From positions 1,364,001 through 1,428,000 of the forward strand of contig NZ_JUGU01000001.1 of the NCBI RefSeq assembly GCF_000799465.1: 64,000 nt of DNA, read 5' to 3'. A model generated the notes under the pieces. It searched no databases. It saw only the letters and a list, made by a program, of their open reading frames with translations, and was not told the origin of the DNA. Source of the DNA: Psychroserpens sp. Hel_I_66 (GTDB taxonomy: Bacteria; Bacteroidota; Bacteroidia; Flavobacteriales; Flavobacteriaceae). Made by a program: the position numbers and the translations under genes. Position 1 is the first letter of the stretch. Every line of letters starts with the position of its first letter. This document shows, piece after piece, positions 35,716 through 46,681 of this stretch.

Positions 35716-38310
35716 TTAATTTTGATTTTTTAAGAGTGCTTTGATTTCCTTAATTTGTTCTGTAATCAAGGTGCTTTCAATTACCCGATCGTAATAGGTG
35801 ATGGTACTTGCGCTTAAATGCCTAGCTAAAGTTGGCTCGTAAGTTTCCCAAACAGAACCATTATCATTGATCTCACGTTTTACTTTGGCGTTTTCTCGAT
35901 CTAAAAAATAATTAAGCTCTATAACCTGATCATCATCTATGATTTCTCCTCCTAAAAAGTTTTCAACTTCAGATAATTCTATTTGAAAAGGCAAATAAAT
36001 AGGCACATAAGTCACTAATGGGTCTTTGCTCCAATCTTCTAAAAAGTCGTTTAGATAGTTTGGTATCTTATCTAAGTTTAAACCTGTTTTTAAGTCTGCA
36101 ATGATATTATCCTGCTCTTTTTCATTTATTTTGAAGTGTGCTATATTTTTTTCCTCTTTAAACTTTTGAATGAGATGCCAGATGTAATTATTTCGACCGT
36201 TAATAATTTCTACAAACACTTTTTTGGTTTTGTTGAGTGTTGAGTCCTTAAGCAGATAATTATGTAAATCTATTGAACTTAGAAGTCCGCTATTATCAAT
36301 AGCACCTGCATCAATATAATGACCATAGTTTTTTATTTTGGCTGCGGGACTAAGTGCAGGAAATCTATTGGTTGAAGACACTGCTTCGTAGTAAGCAATG
36401 GAGCCATTGTGCAATTGTGATAAGTTATCGGAATTATAAAACAATGTGGAATCACGAGGATATTTAACCGAATAAAACACACCTCGTTGCCCATTTGTTT
36501 TTGCTGTATTTATAATTAAGGACGGGAAATAGCCTTTTTTATTGTTGAAGATATTCGTTTTCCAATAGCTATTAAAAGAGGTCGAGTCTAAGACCATTTC
36601 AGTTCTATTTTCCAGAATATTTCGATAGGTCACCATTGAATAATAAGATCTGTCTCGATAGGCTCCAATTTTGTTAAACGGATAAAATTTTCTAAAAAAA
36701 TCATATCCGAAAGCCAAGGCCAAATCCTTTGAAGCAAAATTCTCACTGGCAACTTCATTTATTTTTTGCTCAATAGCTTTATAGTCGCTTTCATATTCAC
36801 CTCCCAAAACCGAATACAGCGATACGCCCATCATACCTCCCGATGCGCCAGAAAATGAAACCGTTTGATTGAGAAACTCTCCATCGGTATTCATTTGGAT
36901 TTCATTTAAAACCTTCATGGTCCAGATGTTGGCTTTTAGTCCACCACCATGCGCAGCGACAAAAAACAGAGGTTGATCTGTTCGTTCTCTAAGCTTATCC
37001 TTAAACTCATCTAGTTGTAAAACGTCTTCATTCTCTACTGTTTTGTAAACCTGTAATTCGTGTATTAAACTTTCCGAAGAAACAGACACTATTATCAAAA
37101 CTATTATGGCCAATGTAGCTATTGAGCTTATGAGTCTTCTTCTTAAATAAAATTGATGCTGCTCAGTCAATGGCAATAAACGATGCCTGTTTTTAGACAT
37201 CACGCCAGAAGTGTATAAGTAACTTTTATTGGTAACGTAAGCATTTTTGTCTAAATCTTCTTTTTGAGTCTTAAAAATGGTCAACATAAAGAAATACTTC
37301 ACCAAACAGGCTAATGTGTAATAGGCTATAAATAAATAGCACAATAAAATAAGCATGGCATTGGTGAGTTTCCAATTAAAATAAACCGCAAAATTACTAT
37401 AGATTAAAAATAAAATAACCACAATTGCAAATACAAAATAGTAACGCAAATAGCCCACACTACTACTTATGTCATTAAAAAAGAAATATACATTGCGCAC
37501 ATAAACCCTAAAAGTTCTAAATAGGATATACATTAATGCCAATAAAAACGTAAAAATCTGTAATAGCCAATAGCCGGTTAAACTAAAATCCAGAACAATA
37601 ATAAGCACTATTGAGGTAATTATCACCAACCCAACAAGTACTAAAAGCATTGTTACTCCTAATGTATAAAACCCTTTTTTACGATTTTTTGCGTTTTCAA
37701 GCTGTGTATCATTTTTTCCAGCATTGACAACGTCATCTTGATAGGTATCAAATTTATGTAATAGTATTATTAAAACAATTCCAGGTAAAACAGATAACAA
37801 TAGTGTAACACCTTGGATCATAGCAATATTTTGACCACTAAAAACCAATTTTGGATAGAACGTTTGATAAATATAATAATGCCAGATTATGAAGATGACC
37901 AATCCCAAACAATGACGAAAAAATTTTGCCTTGAAATCTTGCTTGTAATCTCTATCTATTTTTGAAAAGATAAATATGGCGTAGCCAAACCACTTGTACA
38001 GGTACCATTGGTGATCATCTCGACTGTCGTTAATATTTTCTGCATAATAAATATATCGTGGATAATGGGATAATACAGATGCAAATACAGAAATAACAAT
38101 AAAACAAAAAATCAAAGACGTTTTATCGGTCTCTATCATATCAACAAGCAAGGTATTGGCTTGTTCCAATGCCTGTACCAATAATAAAACAATACCTAAA
38201 AAGAGAAGACTTAAATAAGAAGATTTACCAAATTTACCAAAAGCAGAAATCACCTTATCGACAAACTGAAGAAAACGGACAGCTAACTTCCCTATATTTT
38301 TTAAAAACAT
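35716..38310 (-). CDS. Polytopic membrane protein with C-terminal patatin-like phospholipase domain
   Basis: An 864-residue protein. Roughly residues 30-400 contain eight or more predicted membrane helices (for example YLSLLFLGIVLLLVQALEQ, LLVLVGLVIITSIVLIIVL, YFVFAIVVILFLIYSNFAVY). The C-terminal half is patatin-like: FFVAAHGGGLKANIWTMKVL supplies the oxyanion loop, VSFSGASGGMMGVSLY the nucleophile elbow (G-A-S-G-G), and YIDAGAIDNSGL the expected catalytic Asp motif in variant form. It likely acts on lipids from the membrane. First gene of the operon with the M15-like peptidase. Confidence 0.72.
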   Translation of the reverse strand: MFLKNIGKLAVRFLQFVDKVISAFGKFGKSSYLSLLFLGIVLLLVQALEQANTLLVDMIETDKTSLIFCFIVISVFASVLSHYPRYIYYAENINDSRDDHQWYLYKWFGYAIFIFSKIDRDYKQDFKAKFFRHCLGLVIFIIWHYYIYQTFYPKLVFSGQNIAMIQGVTLLLSVLPGIVLIILLHKFDTYQDDVVNAGKNDTQLENAKNRKKGFYTLGVTMLLVLVGLVIITSIVLIIVLDFSLTGYWLLQIFTFLLALMYILFRTFRVYVRNVYFFFNDISSSVGYLRYYFVFAIVVILFLIYSNFAVYFNWKLTNAMLILLCYLFIAYYTLACLVKYFFMLTIFKTQKEDLDKNAYVTNKSYLYTSGVMSKNRHRLLPLTEQHQFYLRRRLISSIATLAIIVLIIVSVSSESLIHELQVYKTVENEDVLQLDEFKDKLRERTDQPLFFVAAHGGGLKANIWTMKVLNEIQMNTDGEFLNQTVSFSGASGGMMGVSLYSVLGGEYESDYKAIEQKINEVASENFASKDLALAFGYDFFRKFYPFNKIGAYRDRSYYSMVTYRNILENRTEMVLDSTSFNSYWKTNIFNNKKGYFPSLIINTAKTNGQRGVFYSVKYPRDSTLFYNSDNLSQLHNGSIAYYEAVSSTNRFPALSPAAKIKNYGHYIDAGAIDNSGLLSSIDLHNYLLKDSTLNKTKKVFVEIINGRNNYIWHLIQKFKEEKNIAHFKINEKEQDNIIADLKTGLNLDKIPNYLNDFLEDWSKDPLVTYVPIYLPFQIELSEVENFLGGEIIDDDQVIELNYFLDRENAKVKREINDNGSVWETYEPTLARHLSASTITYYDRVIESTLITEQIKEIKALLKNQN

Positions 38311-38568
38311 AAAAATGATTTAAAATTATTATTAATTGTAACAAAATTAAATGGCTCTATTAATTAATTATAGGGATAATTAAGTGTCTAATTTACTAAA
38401 AAAATTAAAACTACAAACAAAATACGATAAAAATACATCCACACAACAATCTGTAAAACACATAATTAGATTATTAGCTTTTCGTTAAGTAAGCTCTTTT
38501 TAATCTCATACAAAACACCAATTTCAATCTCATGAAATTGTATATCTTAGTACAATCAATTTTGAAAT

Positions 38569-40053
38569 ATGACGCTCACCCAACGTATCGGACTTGTTCT
38601 TGGACCAACGCTATTCACCTCAATCCTGCTATTTTTTAAACCCGAAGGCTTATCGCCTCAAGGCATAGCTGTTCTTGCATCAACCGCTTGGATCGCTGTC
38701 TGGTGGATTACAGAAGCCATACCGATTGCTGTCACAGCATTACTACCAATTGTTTTATTTCCGTTATCTGGTGGGTTGGATTTATCCACCACAACCAGTG
38801 CTTTTGGGCACAAATATGTATTTCTTTATTTAGGTGGATTTATCATCGCCATTGCCATAGAAAAATGGAATCTCCACAAACGCATCGCACTCAATATCAT
38901 AAACATCATTGGTAGCGATATACGTAAAATCATTCTAGGTTTTATGGTGGCTACCGCGTTTTTATCGATGTGGATTTCAAACACCGCAACTTCAGTAATG
39001 ATGCTCCCAATTGGGATTGCCATCATTAAACAACTTAAGGACAATCCAAATACCATTGAAAACGAAAATTCTATCTTCGGAAAATCACTCATGCTCGCCA
39101 TCGCTTATAGTGCCTCCATTGGTGGAATAGCAACTTTAATAGGCACACCACCAAATCTCGTGTTAGCTGGTGTTGTAGAAGATATTTATGGTTACGAAAT
39201 TACGTTTTCGCAATGGTTCATATTTGGATTCCCAATTTCGATACTGTTGCTTTTTATCTGTTGGAAATATCTCACACGCTACGCATTTAAGTTCACACAA
39301 ACCGAATTTCCTGGCGGAAAACAAGAAATAAAAAGACTCCTAAAAACTTTAGGAAACATAACCTACGAAGAAAAAGTGGTCGCTATTACGTTCGCTATCA
39401 CAGCTTTTTGCTGGATTACACGTTCCTTTTTATTAAACGGTTTTTTACCAGCTCTAGACGACACTATAATAGCTGTTTTTTTTGCTATCCTTTTATTTTT
39501 AATTCCAGCAAAGAACAAAAAAGAGCAAATCATCAATTGGGAAGAAGTTGTCAAATTACCTTGGGGAATTATTCTCCTTTTTGGTGGCGGAATGGCTCTT
39601 GCGCAAGGATTTCAAACCAGCGGATTAGCAGAATGGATTGGAAACCAAATGACACTATTTGCTGGCATCACAACTATTTTACTCATACTTTTATTAGTAG
39701 CTGCAGTCAATTTTTTAACCGAAATTACCTCAAATCTCGCCACCACAGCAATGCTCTTACCAGTTTTAGCTCCAATGGCAATTACGGTAGACATCCATCC
39801 CTTTATTTTAATGGTTGGCGCGGCAGTAGCAGCATCTTGTGCATTTATGTTACCTGTTGCAACACCTCCAAATGCAGTGGTTTTTGGCTCTGGTTATTTG
39901 CGCATTCCCGATATGGTAAGCAAAGGTATTGTGATGAATATCATCTCCATAATCGTTGTAACGCTGTTTGTGTATTTTGTTTTGCCAGAACTTTGGGGCA
40001 TTGTGGTTGAAGGGTTTCCTTCGGAAATTGGAAAATTAGACGATAGACTATAA
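38569..40053 (+). CDS. DASS-family sodium:dicarboxylate/sulfate symporter (SLC13-like)
   Basis: A 494-residue transporter of the divalent anion:Na+ symporter family with about eleven helices. Both Ser-Asn-Thr-type substrate regions are visible: SIGGIATLIGTPPNLVLAGV (about residues 183-202) and ASCAFMLPVATPPNAVVFGS (about 421-440), along with WWITEAIPIAVTALLPIVLF near the start. Likely imports C4-dicarboxylates, citrate or sulfate with sodium, which suits a marine organism. Monocistronic, divergent from the patatin operon. Confidence 0.92.
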   Translation: MTLTQRIGLVLGPTLFTSILLFFKPEGLSPQGIAVLASTAWIAVWWITEAIPIAVTALLPIVLFPLSGGLDLSTTTSAFGHKYVFLYLGGFIIAIAIEKWNLHKRIALNIINIIGSDIRKIILGFMVATAFLSMWISNTATSVMMLPIGIAIIKQLKDNPNTIENENSIFGKSLMLAIAYSASIGGIATLIGTPPNLVLAGVVEDIYGYEITFSQWFIFGFPISILLLFICWKYLTRYAFKFTQTEFPGGKQEIKRLLKTLGNITYEEKVVAITFAITAFCWITRSFLLNGFLPALDDTIIAVFFAILLFLIPAKNKKEQIINWEEVVKLPWGIILLFGGGMALAQGFQTSGLAEWIGNQMTLFAGITTILLILLLVAAVNFLTEITSNLATTAMLLPVLAPMAITVDIHPFILMVGAAVAASCAFMLPVATPPNAVVFGSGYLRIPDMVSKGIVMNIISIIVVTLFVYFVLPELWGIVVEGFPSEIGKLDDRL

Positions 40054-40105
40054 ATATCAGACCATAGACTGCTTACTCCTACTTAAATAATTAAAAGTCT
40101 TATTT

Positions 40106-41092
40106 CTAATGAATTATAGAAAATTTAAAACTTGTGATATTCTCATAAACTTCACTGGGTTGCAATAATGAGGAGGGAAAATCCATATGGTTTGGCGCAT
40201 CAGGATAATTTTGGGCTTCAAAACAAATAGCAGGATAATCACTGTATTTTAAACCTTCCTTTAGCGATAGATTATCAAAATTTTGAGGTGTAAAAACCAC
40301 AAGTGCTGGTTGGTTTGTGTCTACAATCATTTCGATTCCTGTTTCTTCGCAAATGAGCTTTGCACAAGACACTTCCGACGATAACATAAAGGTATCGTCG
40401 TAACCTTTAAATCCGTTTTTATTTATGATGTCAAGTTGTCGTCGATCCATTATCGTTCCTTCCGAAGATACAATCCTTCCAGTTGGAAGCGTGTTTTCAT
40501 CTACCTCTAAATAACGATTGCTTGCTATTTGGAGTTTATGGTTTAAAATGGTTCCATTTCCGCAGAGATTAAAATAGGAATGGTTTGTTAGATTGACGTG
40601 TGTAGGCTTATCGGTTTGGGCATTGTAAGTAATGATGAGCTCGTTATTTTCGGTGATTTGATAGGTGACAGTAACTTTTAAATGTCCTGGATGACCTTCT
40701 TCTAAATGTGCGCTTTCATACGATAATTTTATGGTAGGATTCTCATTGCGCTCTACGCTCTCAAAATCCCAGTAGCGTTTATCAAATCCTTTAAAACCAC
40801 CATGCAAATGCTGATGCTCACGTTGTGACAATTTATAAAATATCCCATCTATCTTATAACCACCTCCCGAAATTCGACCAGCATATCTACCAATAGAACT
40901 GCCCAAACATCGATTTTGATCGAGATAATCATCTTTTAAATAATCTAATGGTGAGGATAGACCAACAACAACTTCGGTAAAAGCTCCCTGTTTATTTGGC
41001 ACTTTCAAACTAATGATGGCAGCACCAAAATTGGAAACGTGGAGTTCCATCCCATTGGCGTTGGAAATTATTGCGGTTTTTAGGGTTGACAT
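40106..41092 (-). CDS. Aldose 1-epimerase (mutarotase)
   Basis: A 328-residue galactose mutarotase-like protein. Active-site elements: GRYAGRISGG, HQHLHGGFKGFDKRYWDF with the first catalytic His region, NLTNHSYFNLCG with the second His, YDDTFML, and ICFEAQNYPDAPNHMDFP bearing the catalytic Glu. Interconverts the anomers of aldoses in the cytoplasm. It follows the yheT-like gene by one base, so they are cotranscribed. Confidence 0.92.
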   Translation of the reverse strand: MSTLKTAIISNANGMELHVSNFGAAIISLKVPNKQGAFTEVVVGLSSPLDYLKDDYLDQNRCLGSSIGRYAGRISGGGYKIDGIFYKLSQREHQHLHGGFKGFDKRYWDFESVERNENPTIKLSYESAHLEEGHPGHLKVTVTYQITENNELIITYNAQTDKPTHVNLTNHSYFNLCGNGTILNHKLQIASNRYLEVDENTLPTGRIVSSEGTIMDRRQLDIINKNGFKGYDDTFMLSSEVSCAKLICEETGIEMIVDTNQPALVVFTPQNFDNLSLKEGLKYSDYPAICFEAQNYPDAPNHMDFPSSLLQPSEVYENITSFKFSIIH

Positions 41093-42061
41093 TTAGTTAT
41101 GGGTATCAAATTGCCTTACAAATTCTAAGGCTCTTTTCTCGTTGTAATATACATCGCCTTTTTGAATAAAACCAACATGACCTCCATAATTTGGCATTTC
41201 CAAATACAAATTATCATTGTGTTTAGCTTCTTTGACTGGGTAGCATTCCGAAGATAAAAAAGAATCGTTTAAGGCATTTATGATTAAGGTGGGCACTTTG
41301 ATGTTGGGTAAAAATTGTAGGCTACTGGATTTGGTGTAATAATCCAAAGCATCTTTAAAACCGTGCGCTTTTGAGGTGTAAAAATCGTCAAAGGCTCTCA
41401 AGGTTTTTAAGGTTTTAAGGTGTTCGTCTTTCAGTTGTTCTGGAAATTGTTTTTGCTTAATTTTTAATTTATCGATTAAATGTTTTCTAAATCGAATCGC
41501 AAATGGTCTGTTTTTAAGTTTCTGTAATTCGGTTGAAGACCCATCTAAATGAACAGGGACAGAAATCCCAATGCCTGCTTTAATTTCCTGTGGTAAAACC
41601 CTATCCTCTCCTAAATATTTTAATACCACATTACCGCCTAAGCTAATGCCCTTAATATAGATTTTTGAGTAGTTTTTGTTTTTAATACAATGTTGAACTA
41701 TATCATCCAAATCTTTTGTTGCGCCAGAATGATAACTATGATAAAACCGGTTATCCTCACCGCTACAACCTCTAAAATTCATACAAACCGCATCCACTCC
41801 ATTTTGGTTAAAAAGCTTTGCTGTTGCTGTAACATAAGGTCGTTGTGCGTGACCTTCAAGTCCGTGAAGAAGTATGATGACTTGGTTTGATTTTTCTGCG
41901 GAATAACTCCAATCCAAATCCAAAAAATCTTCATCACGAGTTTCAATGCGCTCTCTTTTTTGTTCTATTTTCACTTTACGCAAAATCCCAGAATATACCG
42001 TTGAAACGAATCCGTTTTTGAATTGAAATAAAGGTTTGAAAGTGGATTGTAAAATTGGCAT
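41093..42061 (-). CDS. YheT-family alpha/beta hydrolase
   Basis: A 322-residue alpha/beta hydrolase of the YheT/ABHD1-3 family. HGLEGHAQRPYVTATAKLF gives the oxyanion loop, AVCMNFRGCSGEDN the family N-F-R-G-C motif, KGISLGGNVVLKYLGED the nucleophile elbow (G-x-S-x-G), LIINALNDSFLSSE the Asp and NYGGHVGFI the His. Esterase or lipase substrate unknown. Coupled to the aldose epimerase gene. Confidence 0.9.
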   Translation of the reverse strand: MPILQSTFKPLFQFKNGFVSTVYSGILRKVKIEQKRERIETRDEDFLDLDWSYSAEKSNQVIILLHGLEGHAQRPYVTATAKLFNQNGVDAVCMNFRGCSGEDNRFYHSYHSGATKDLDDIVQHCIKNKNYSKIYIKGISLGGNVVLKYLGEDRVLPQEIKAGIGISVPVHLDGSSTELQKLKNRPFAIRFRKHLIDKLKIKQKQFPEQLKDEHLKTLKTLRAFDDFYTSKAHGFKDALDYYTKSSSLQFLPNIKVPTLIINALNDSFLSSECYPVKEAKHNDNLYLEMPNYGGHVGFIQKGDVYYNEKRALEFVRQFDTHN

Positions 42062-42093
42062 TTTTAAAGGTTAGCAGTGGTCAGTTTTCAGTT

Positions 42094-43734
42094 TTACTCT
42101 TGCGGTACTATCAAAGATGTAAATTTAAAATCTTTTCCGTTAAACAACCCTTTGTCGCTTAGTTTTAATGAAGGAATTACCAACAACGCCATAAAAGACA
42201 ACGTCATGTATGGTGCAGTTAATGTACTGCCCAATTCTTTGGCCATTTTGTCAAGTGCTGCATAGTGTTTACCAATGGTTTCTCCATCTTGATCGCTCAT
42301 TATACCTGCAACGGGTAACGGAACTATTTTTTCTTCGGAAGTATTGACCGCACAAATCCCTCCTTTGTTTTCAATGATGAGATTTACTGCTTTGCAAATC
42401 ATCTCGTCACTAACGCCTACCGCAATAATATTATGGGAATCATGACCTACGGAAGACGCTATGGCACCTTCTTTTAAGCCAAAATTTTTAATAAATGCCA
42501 TTGCAGGTTGATCATTATTATAGCGATTAACAACAGTCATTTTTAGAATATCGTTTTTAGTGTTAGATACTAAATTTCCGTTTTCTATCGTTGCTTCTTT
42601 GATGAGTTCATTGGTTACTAATTGACCTTCAAGCGCTTCAATCACTCTGATTTTTTTTGTTTCCGCAGAACTTTCCGAAGTGATTCTAAATTCTGAAACG
42701 TCTTTTTTTGTGGTATTGAAATTATTTAAATTTTCAAAAGCAACGGATTGAAGTTTAGAATTTCCGCAGTCACTCACCAACTCACCATTAATGTAAGTTT
42801 GAAGTACTTTAAAATCTTTTAAATCTTCAACGATAATACAATCGGCATCATCACCTTTTTGCAATAATCCAACATCGAGATTGTAATGCTCAACAGGATT
42901 TACACAAGCAGCTTGCAACACTTTAAAGATGTCAATCCCTTTTGCCACTGCTCTGGTGCACAATTTATTGATGTGATCGACGATTAAATCATCCGGATGC
43001 TTGTCATCACTACAAAACATCATATTTTCATAATGCTCAGGCATTAAATCTATAAGCGCTTCAAAATTTTTGGCAGCACTACCCTCTCTAATGAGAATTT
43101 TCATGCCTTTTTGGAGTTTTTCTAAACCCTCTTCGTACGTAAAACATTCGTGATCTGTAGAAATCCCAGCATTGATGTATTTTGTAATATCGCTACCAAC
43201 AACACCTGGCGCATGACCATCAATGGGTTTATTATAGTGTTTTGCCCATTCCAGTTTTTTGAGCACCTCTTTATCATCAAATAAAACGCCTGGATAGTTC
43301 ATCATTTCTGCGAGATATTTAATGTCTGGATTTGCCATGAGCTGTTTAATTCCGTCGGAATCTATAACTGCTCCTGCAGATTCAAAATTAGTTGCAGGCA
43401 CACAGGAGGGTGCGCCAAAATTGAACTTAAAAGGTGTTTGTTTTCCGTTTTCTATCATAAAATTGACACCTTCAATTCCAAGAACATTCGCGATTTCATG
43501 AGGATCTGAAATGGTCGCAACCGTACCGTGATTTACTGCAATTCTCGCAAATTCTGTTGGCACCAACATAGAACTTTCAATATGAATGTGCGCATCGATA
43601 AATCCAGGCAAGATGTAATGATCAACATCGTGATCTTTTTCCTCTATACTTTTAATTTTCCCTTCGGAAATGGTGATTTCGCCTTTGAAAATGCGGTTGT
43701 TTTTTATATCTACTATTTGGCCTTTTAATATCAA
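42094..43734 (-). CDS. ade: Adenine deaminase
   Basis: A 546-residue amidohydrolase converting adenine to hypoxanthine in purine salvage. Metal-binding start [20 protein letters not shown], then [36 protein letters not shown] and [16 protein letters not shown], and the adenine deaminase C-terminal [18 protein letters not shown]. The reading frame starts at a TTG (43734); no ATG lies upstream before the frame loses family likeness. Several octamer motifs (TTCCGAAG and the TTCCGCAG variant) lie inside. Confidence 0.95.
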   Translation of the reverse strand: MILKGQIVDIKNNRIFKGEITISEGKIKSIEEKDHDVDHYILPGFIDAHIHIESSMLVPTEFARIAVNHGTVATISDPHEIANVLGIEGVNFMIENGKQTPFKFNFGAPSCVPATNFESAGAVIDSDGIKQLMANPDIKYLAEMMNYPGVLFDDKEVLKKLEWAKHYNKPIDGHAPGVVGSDITKYINAGISTDHECFTYEEGLEKLQKGMKILIREGSAAKNFEALIDLMPEHYENMMFCSDDKHPDDLIVDHINKLCTRAVAKGIDIFKVLQAACVNPVEHYNLDVGLLQKGDDADCIIVEDLKDFKVLQTYINGELVSDCGNSKLQSVAFENLNNFNTTKKDVSEFRITSESSAETKKIRVIEALEGQLVTNELIKEATIENGNLVSNTKNDILKMTVVNRYNNDQPAMAFIKNFGLKEGAIASSVGHDSHNIIAVGVSDEMICKAVNLIIENKGGICAVNTSEEKIVPLPVAGIMSDQDGETIGKHYAALDKMAKELGSTLTAPYMTLSFMALLVIPSLKLSDKGLFNGKDFKFTSLIVPQE

Positions 43735-43780
43735 TTTTATGTCTTTATTATGAATTCCGTATCAACTGCGAAATGAGAAT

Positions 43781-45112
43781 TTAATTTAGTTCAATCTTTA
43801 AAATATCTTTTGTTTTATCGGTCACTTTAAAACGCTCGTCTGCTCTACGATTGATGACCCAAACAATTTTATCTTCGGAAATGAGCAACCACACATGTTC
43901 CTTATCTATCATTGACAATTTATCATCCTTAAAATATTTACTCAGCTTCTTTTTACCTTTCATCCCAAAAGGATAAAACACATCACCTTTTTGCCACTTC
44001 CTAAGTTTTAAAGGATATTTTATTTTGTGTTTATCTACAAAAATGACATTGGTTCTTTTTCCGAAGATGGCATCTGCCTCATCGAAAAATAAGATTCCTA
44101 TAAGTGTAATTACTTTTTTGTCCGATTCATTTATTGTTATCAACTCTTCGCTTCGCTCTAAATGATTTTCGTCGAGATAATTTAATTTAGTTAAGATTAA
44201 ATGCTCTCTGTCTTTTAATAATCTGTGGGTTTGGGATAAAACGTATTTTCCAGACTGGGCGTCTAATAAATTGACGACATCCTTCCACTCTGTAAACCCA
44301 TAATCCTTGAACATTTCATAGAGATATGCCTTAGAATTATTGACTTTTTTAAATTCGGAAATTTTAAATTGTATTTGATTGTCGTCTATGTTTTCTATTG
44401 CTCGCTTTGCGACTGCGTTTAAACTTTCATCCACAATATCTGCGGTGTCATTTAAATTTTCCAACGTTTTTTTAAAATTTTGAAGTAACTCTGGATTGAC
44501 TTCCTTTAAAACAGGAATAACACGATGTCTCAGTTTATTCCGAAGGTATTTATCTTCTGCATTACTACTATCTTCTCGCCATTTTAGGTTATTTTCTTTG
44601 GAATAATCCTCTAGTTCTTCACGAGAAAAAGGTAATAAAGGTCTAATTATATGGTCGTTAATTTCAGGGATTCCTGTCAATCCGTTTAGTCCTGTGCCTC
44701 TCGTGAGATTGATTAAAAATGTTTCTAGATTATCGTCTGCATGGTGTGCTGTTAAAATGTAGTCGTAGTTTAGATTTTCTGCGAGATCAAAAAACCAATT
44801 GTAACGCAATTCCCGAGCTGCCATTTGGGTTGAGAGCTTGTTTTGTTTAGCATAGTCTTCCGTAGAAAAACTTTCGATGAACACTTCTAAATCTAGTCTA
44901 TTTGCTAATTCAATTACAAAATTTTCATCCTCGTCACTTTCTGTTCCGCGTAAATTAAAATTGCAATGTGCTAGAGCGAAATTGAGTTTTAATTCGTGAC
45001 ATAAATGTGTTAACACCAAACTATCCAATCCGCCAGAAATAGCGATTAAGAGTTTGCTTTCTTTTAAGAAAGTCAGGTTTTTTGTGATATGGTTTTTGAA
45101 CTTTGTATGCAC
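43781..45112 (-). CDS. tilS: tRNA(Ile)-lysidine synthase
   Basis: A 443-residue TilS, which converts the wobble C of the AUA-reading tRNA-Ile to lysidine, an essential step. The PP-loop ATPase motif is LLIAISGGLDSLVLTHL; next come LTAHHADDNLETFLINLTRG, WREDSSNAEDKYLRNKLRHRVIPV-type tRNA-contacting region, and a C-terminal TilS_C domain (KLRKWQKGDVFYPFGMKGKK). The start is a GTG at 45112. Four octamers are inside. Confidence 0.95.
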   Translation of the reverse strand: MHTKFKNHITKNLTFLKESKLLIAISGGLDSLVLTHLCHELKLNFALAHCNFNLRGTESDEDENFVIELANRLDLEVFIESFSTEDYAKQNKLSTQMAARELRYNWFFDLAENLNYDYILTAHHADDNLETFLINLTRGTGLNGLTGIPEINDHIIRPLLPFSREELEDYSKENNLKWREDSSNAEDKYLRNKLRHRVIPVLKEVNPELLQNFKKTLENLNDTADIVDESLNAVAKRAIENIDDNQIQFKISEFKKVNNSKAYLYEMFKDYGFTEWKDVVNLLDAQSGKYVLSQTHRLLKDREHLILTKLNYLDENHLERSEELITINESDKKVITLIGILFFDEADAIFGKRTNVIFVDKHKIKYPLKLRKWQKGDVFYPFGMKGKKKLSKYFKDDKLSMIDKEHVWLLISEDKIVWVINRRADERFKVTDKTKDILKIELN

Positions 45113-45282
45113 TTTGTAAAGTTAGATTATTTTAATTCTCTTGCAAAGTTGATGTTATTACTTGTTATTCTCGCAATGTCGCAAAGCTGTGTGTGATTCG
45201 TCTTTTATATAATCTTTTCATAAAATAAAAGGGCGTTTACAATTGAGTCAAATTTTGCGTCTCTGCACCATTGTGAGAAAAA

Positions 45283-46599
45283 TCAACCTTCTAAAACCTC
45301 TCGCATCGCCTTAGCCTTCACCAAACATTCCTCATATTCCTTTAATGGATCACTCTTAGCAGTTATTGCTCCACCAACCGAATAGGATACATATTTTTTA
45401 GTCTCATTATATAAAATACTACGAATGACGACATTAAAATCAAAATCATTATCTGGTGAAAAATACCCAACTGCTCCAGAGTAAAGTCCACGTTTGGTTT
45501 CCTCCAATTCTTCAATGATTTGCATTGCCGAAATTTTTGGTGCTCCCGTCATGCTTCCCATTGGGAACGTTGTTTTTATAATATCAACAGGATGCGTGTT
45601 CTCATTGACTTGAGACGTCACTGTTGAAATCATTTGATGAACCTGGTCGAACGTATAAACCTTACAAAGCTCCTCTACATTAACGCTTCCTTTTACTGCT
45701 GTTTTTGAAAGATCGTTTCGTACCAAATCTACAATCATTATGTTTTCGCTTCGCTCTTTCATATCTTCGGAAAGCATCTTTTTCAAAGCCTCGTCCTCTT
45801 GTTGATTTTTAGAGCGTTTTGCGGTTCCTTTTATGGGTTGCGACGTGATTTTCAAGCCCTCTTTTTTGATGTATCGCTCTGGAGACGCAGACATTAAATA
45901 ATGACCATACGATTTAAAAAAAGTCGCAAATGGTGGTCTTGAAATCGCATTTAGTTTTTGATACGTCTCAAACGGATTGATTACCGTATCTTCTGCATAA
46001 AACTCTTGGCAAAAATTAGCTTCATAAATATCACCTCTGTGAATATGCTCCAATAAGGTTTTGACCTTACTAAAATAATCGTCTTTATGAATGCGAAGTT
46101 TTATTTTAATATTATTTTCTTCGGAAATTGGAACTCCAACTGACCTCCCGACTACGCTTTGAGTGACAATTGAATTTATAGTTTTTAGATCATTTTCCAA
46201 TTCATCTTCAACCATATTTAAATAATGTGTTTCTAGCACATTTCCGTGGAGAAAAAAAAGCTTTTTTGGCTGAAAGAAAAACAAGTCTGCAAATCCTAAA
46301 TTATCATGGTTTTTTGATGATAGTTCCTCGACATCATTTTTTAGGTCGTACGATAGATAGCCAAAAATCCAATCATTCGTTGACGTCTGGTATTCCTTTA
46401 ATTGATTGAAGGCATCAAAATAATCGGTTTGGAAAACAGTAAAAGCCTCAACTGCCAAAACTGCATCGTAGCTTCCATGTTTTTGTGTGTAATCGTTACT
46501 ATCCAACCAAACGACTTCATCAAATTGCTGACTCCATGTCAATAATTTTTTTTTATATTGGTCACTGTTTTGTATGGTTGTTATAATTTTTTTTCTCAA
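45283..46599 (-). CDS. pabB: Aminodeoxychorismate synthase component I / anthranilate synthase-like
   Basis: A 438-residue chorismate-utilising enzyme. The C-terminal catalytic half has IHRGDIYEANFCQEF, SASPERYIKKEGLKITSQPI (with PIKGT), ENIMIVDLVRNDL, PMGSMTGAPKISAMQIIEEL and YSGAVGYFSPDNDFDFNVVIRS. The PIKGT Lys motif points to PabB (folate pathway), where Lys forms the covalent intermediate, rather than TrpE. A TTG (46599) is the apparent start. It is not next to a glutaminase partner gene. Confidence 0.88.
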   Translation of the reverse strand: MRKKIITTIQNSDQYKKKLLTWSQQFDEVVWLDSNDYTQKHGSYDAVLAVEAFTVFQTDYFDAFNQLKEYQTSTNDWIFGYLSYDLKNDVEELSSKNHDNLGFADLFFFQPKKLFFLHGNVLETHYLNMVEDELENDLKTINSIVTQSVVGRSVGVPISEENNIKIKLRIHKDDYFSKVKTLLEHIHRGDIYEANFCQEFYAEDTVINPFETYQKLNAISRPPFATFFKSYGHYLMSASPERYIKKEGLKITSQPIKGTAKRSKNQQEDEALKKMLSEDMKERSENIMIVDLVRNDLSKTAVKGSVNVEELCKVYTFDQVHQMISTVTSQVNENTHPVDIIKTTFPMGSMTGAPKISAMQIIEELEETKRGLYSGAVGYFSPDNDFDFNVVIRSILYNETKKYVSYSVGGAITAKSDPLKEYEECLVKAKAMREVLEG

Positions 46600-46681
46600 T
46601 TGTAAGCTTTCTGGATGTATATCTCAAAGTTATTAAGAAAATAGAACATACCAATAGTATTAAACTTTAAAAAATCTATTT

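Noticed and set aside
39408..40010. 200-codon overlapping ORF in another frame of the DASS symporter
   Set aside because: The symporter frame has both conserved TPPN motifs through this region; the alternative is rich in His, Ser, Asn and Trp with no pattern.
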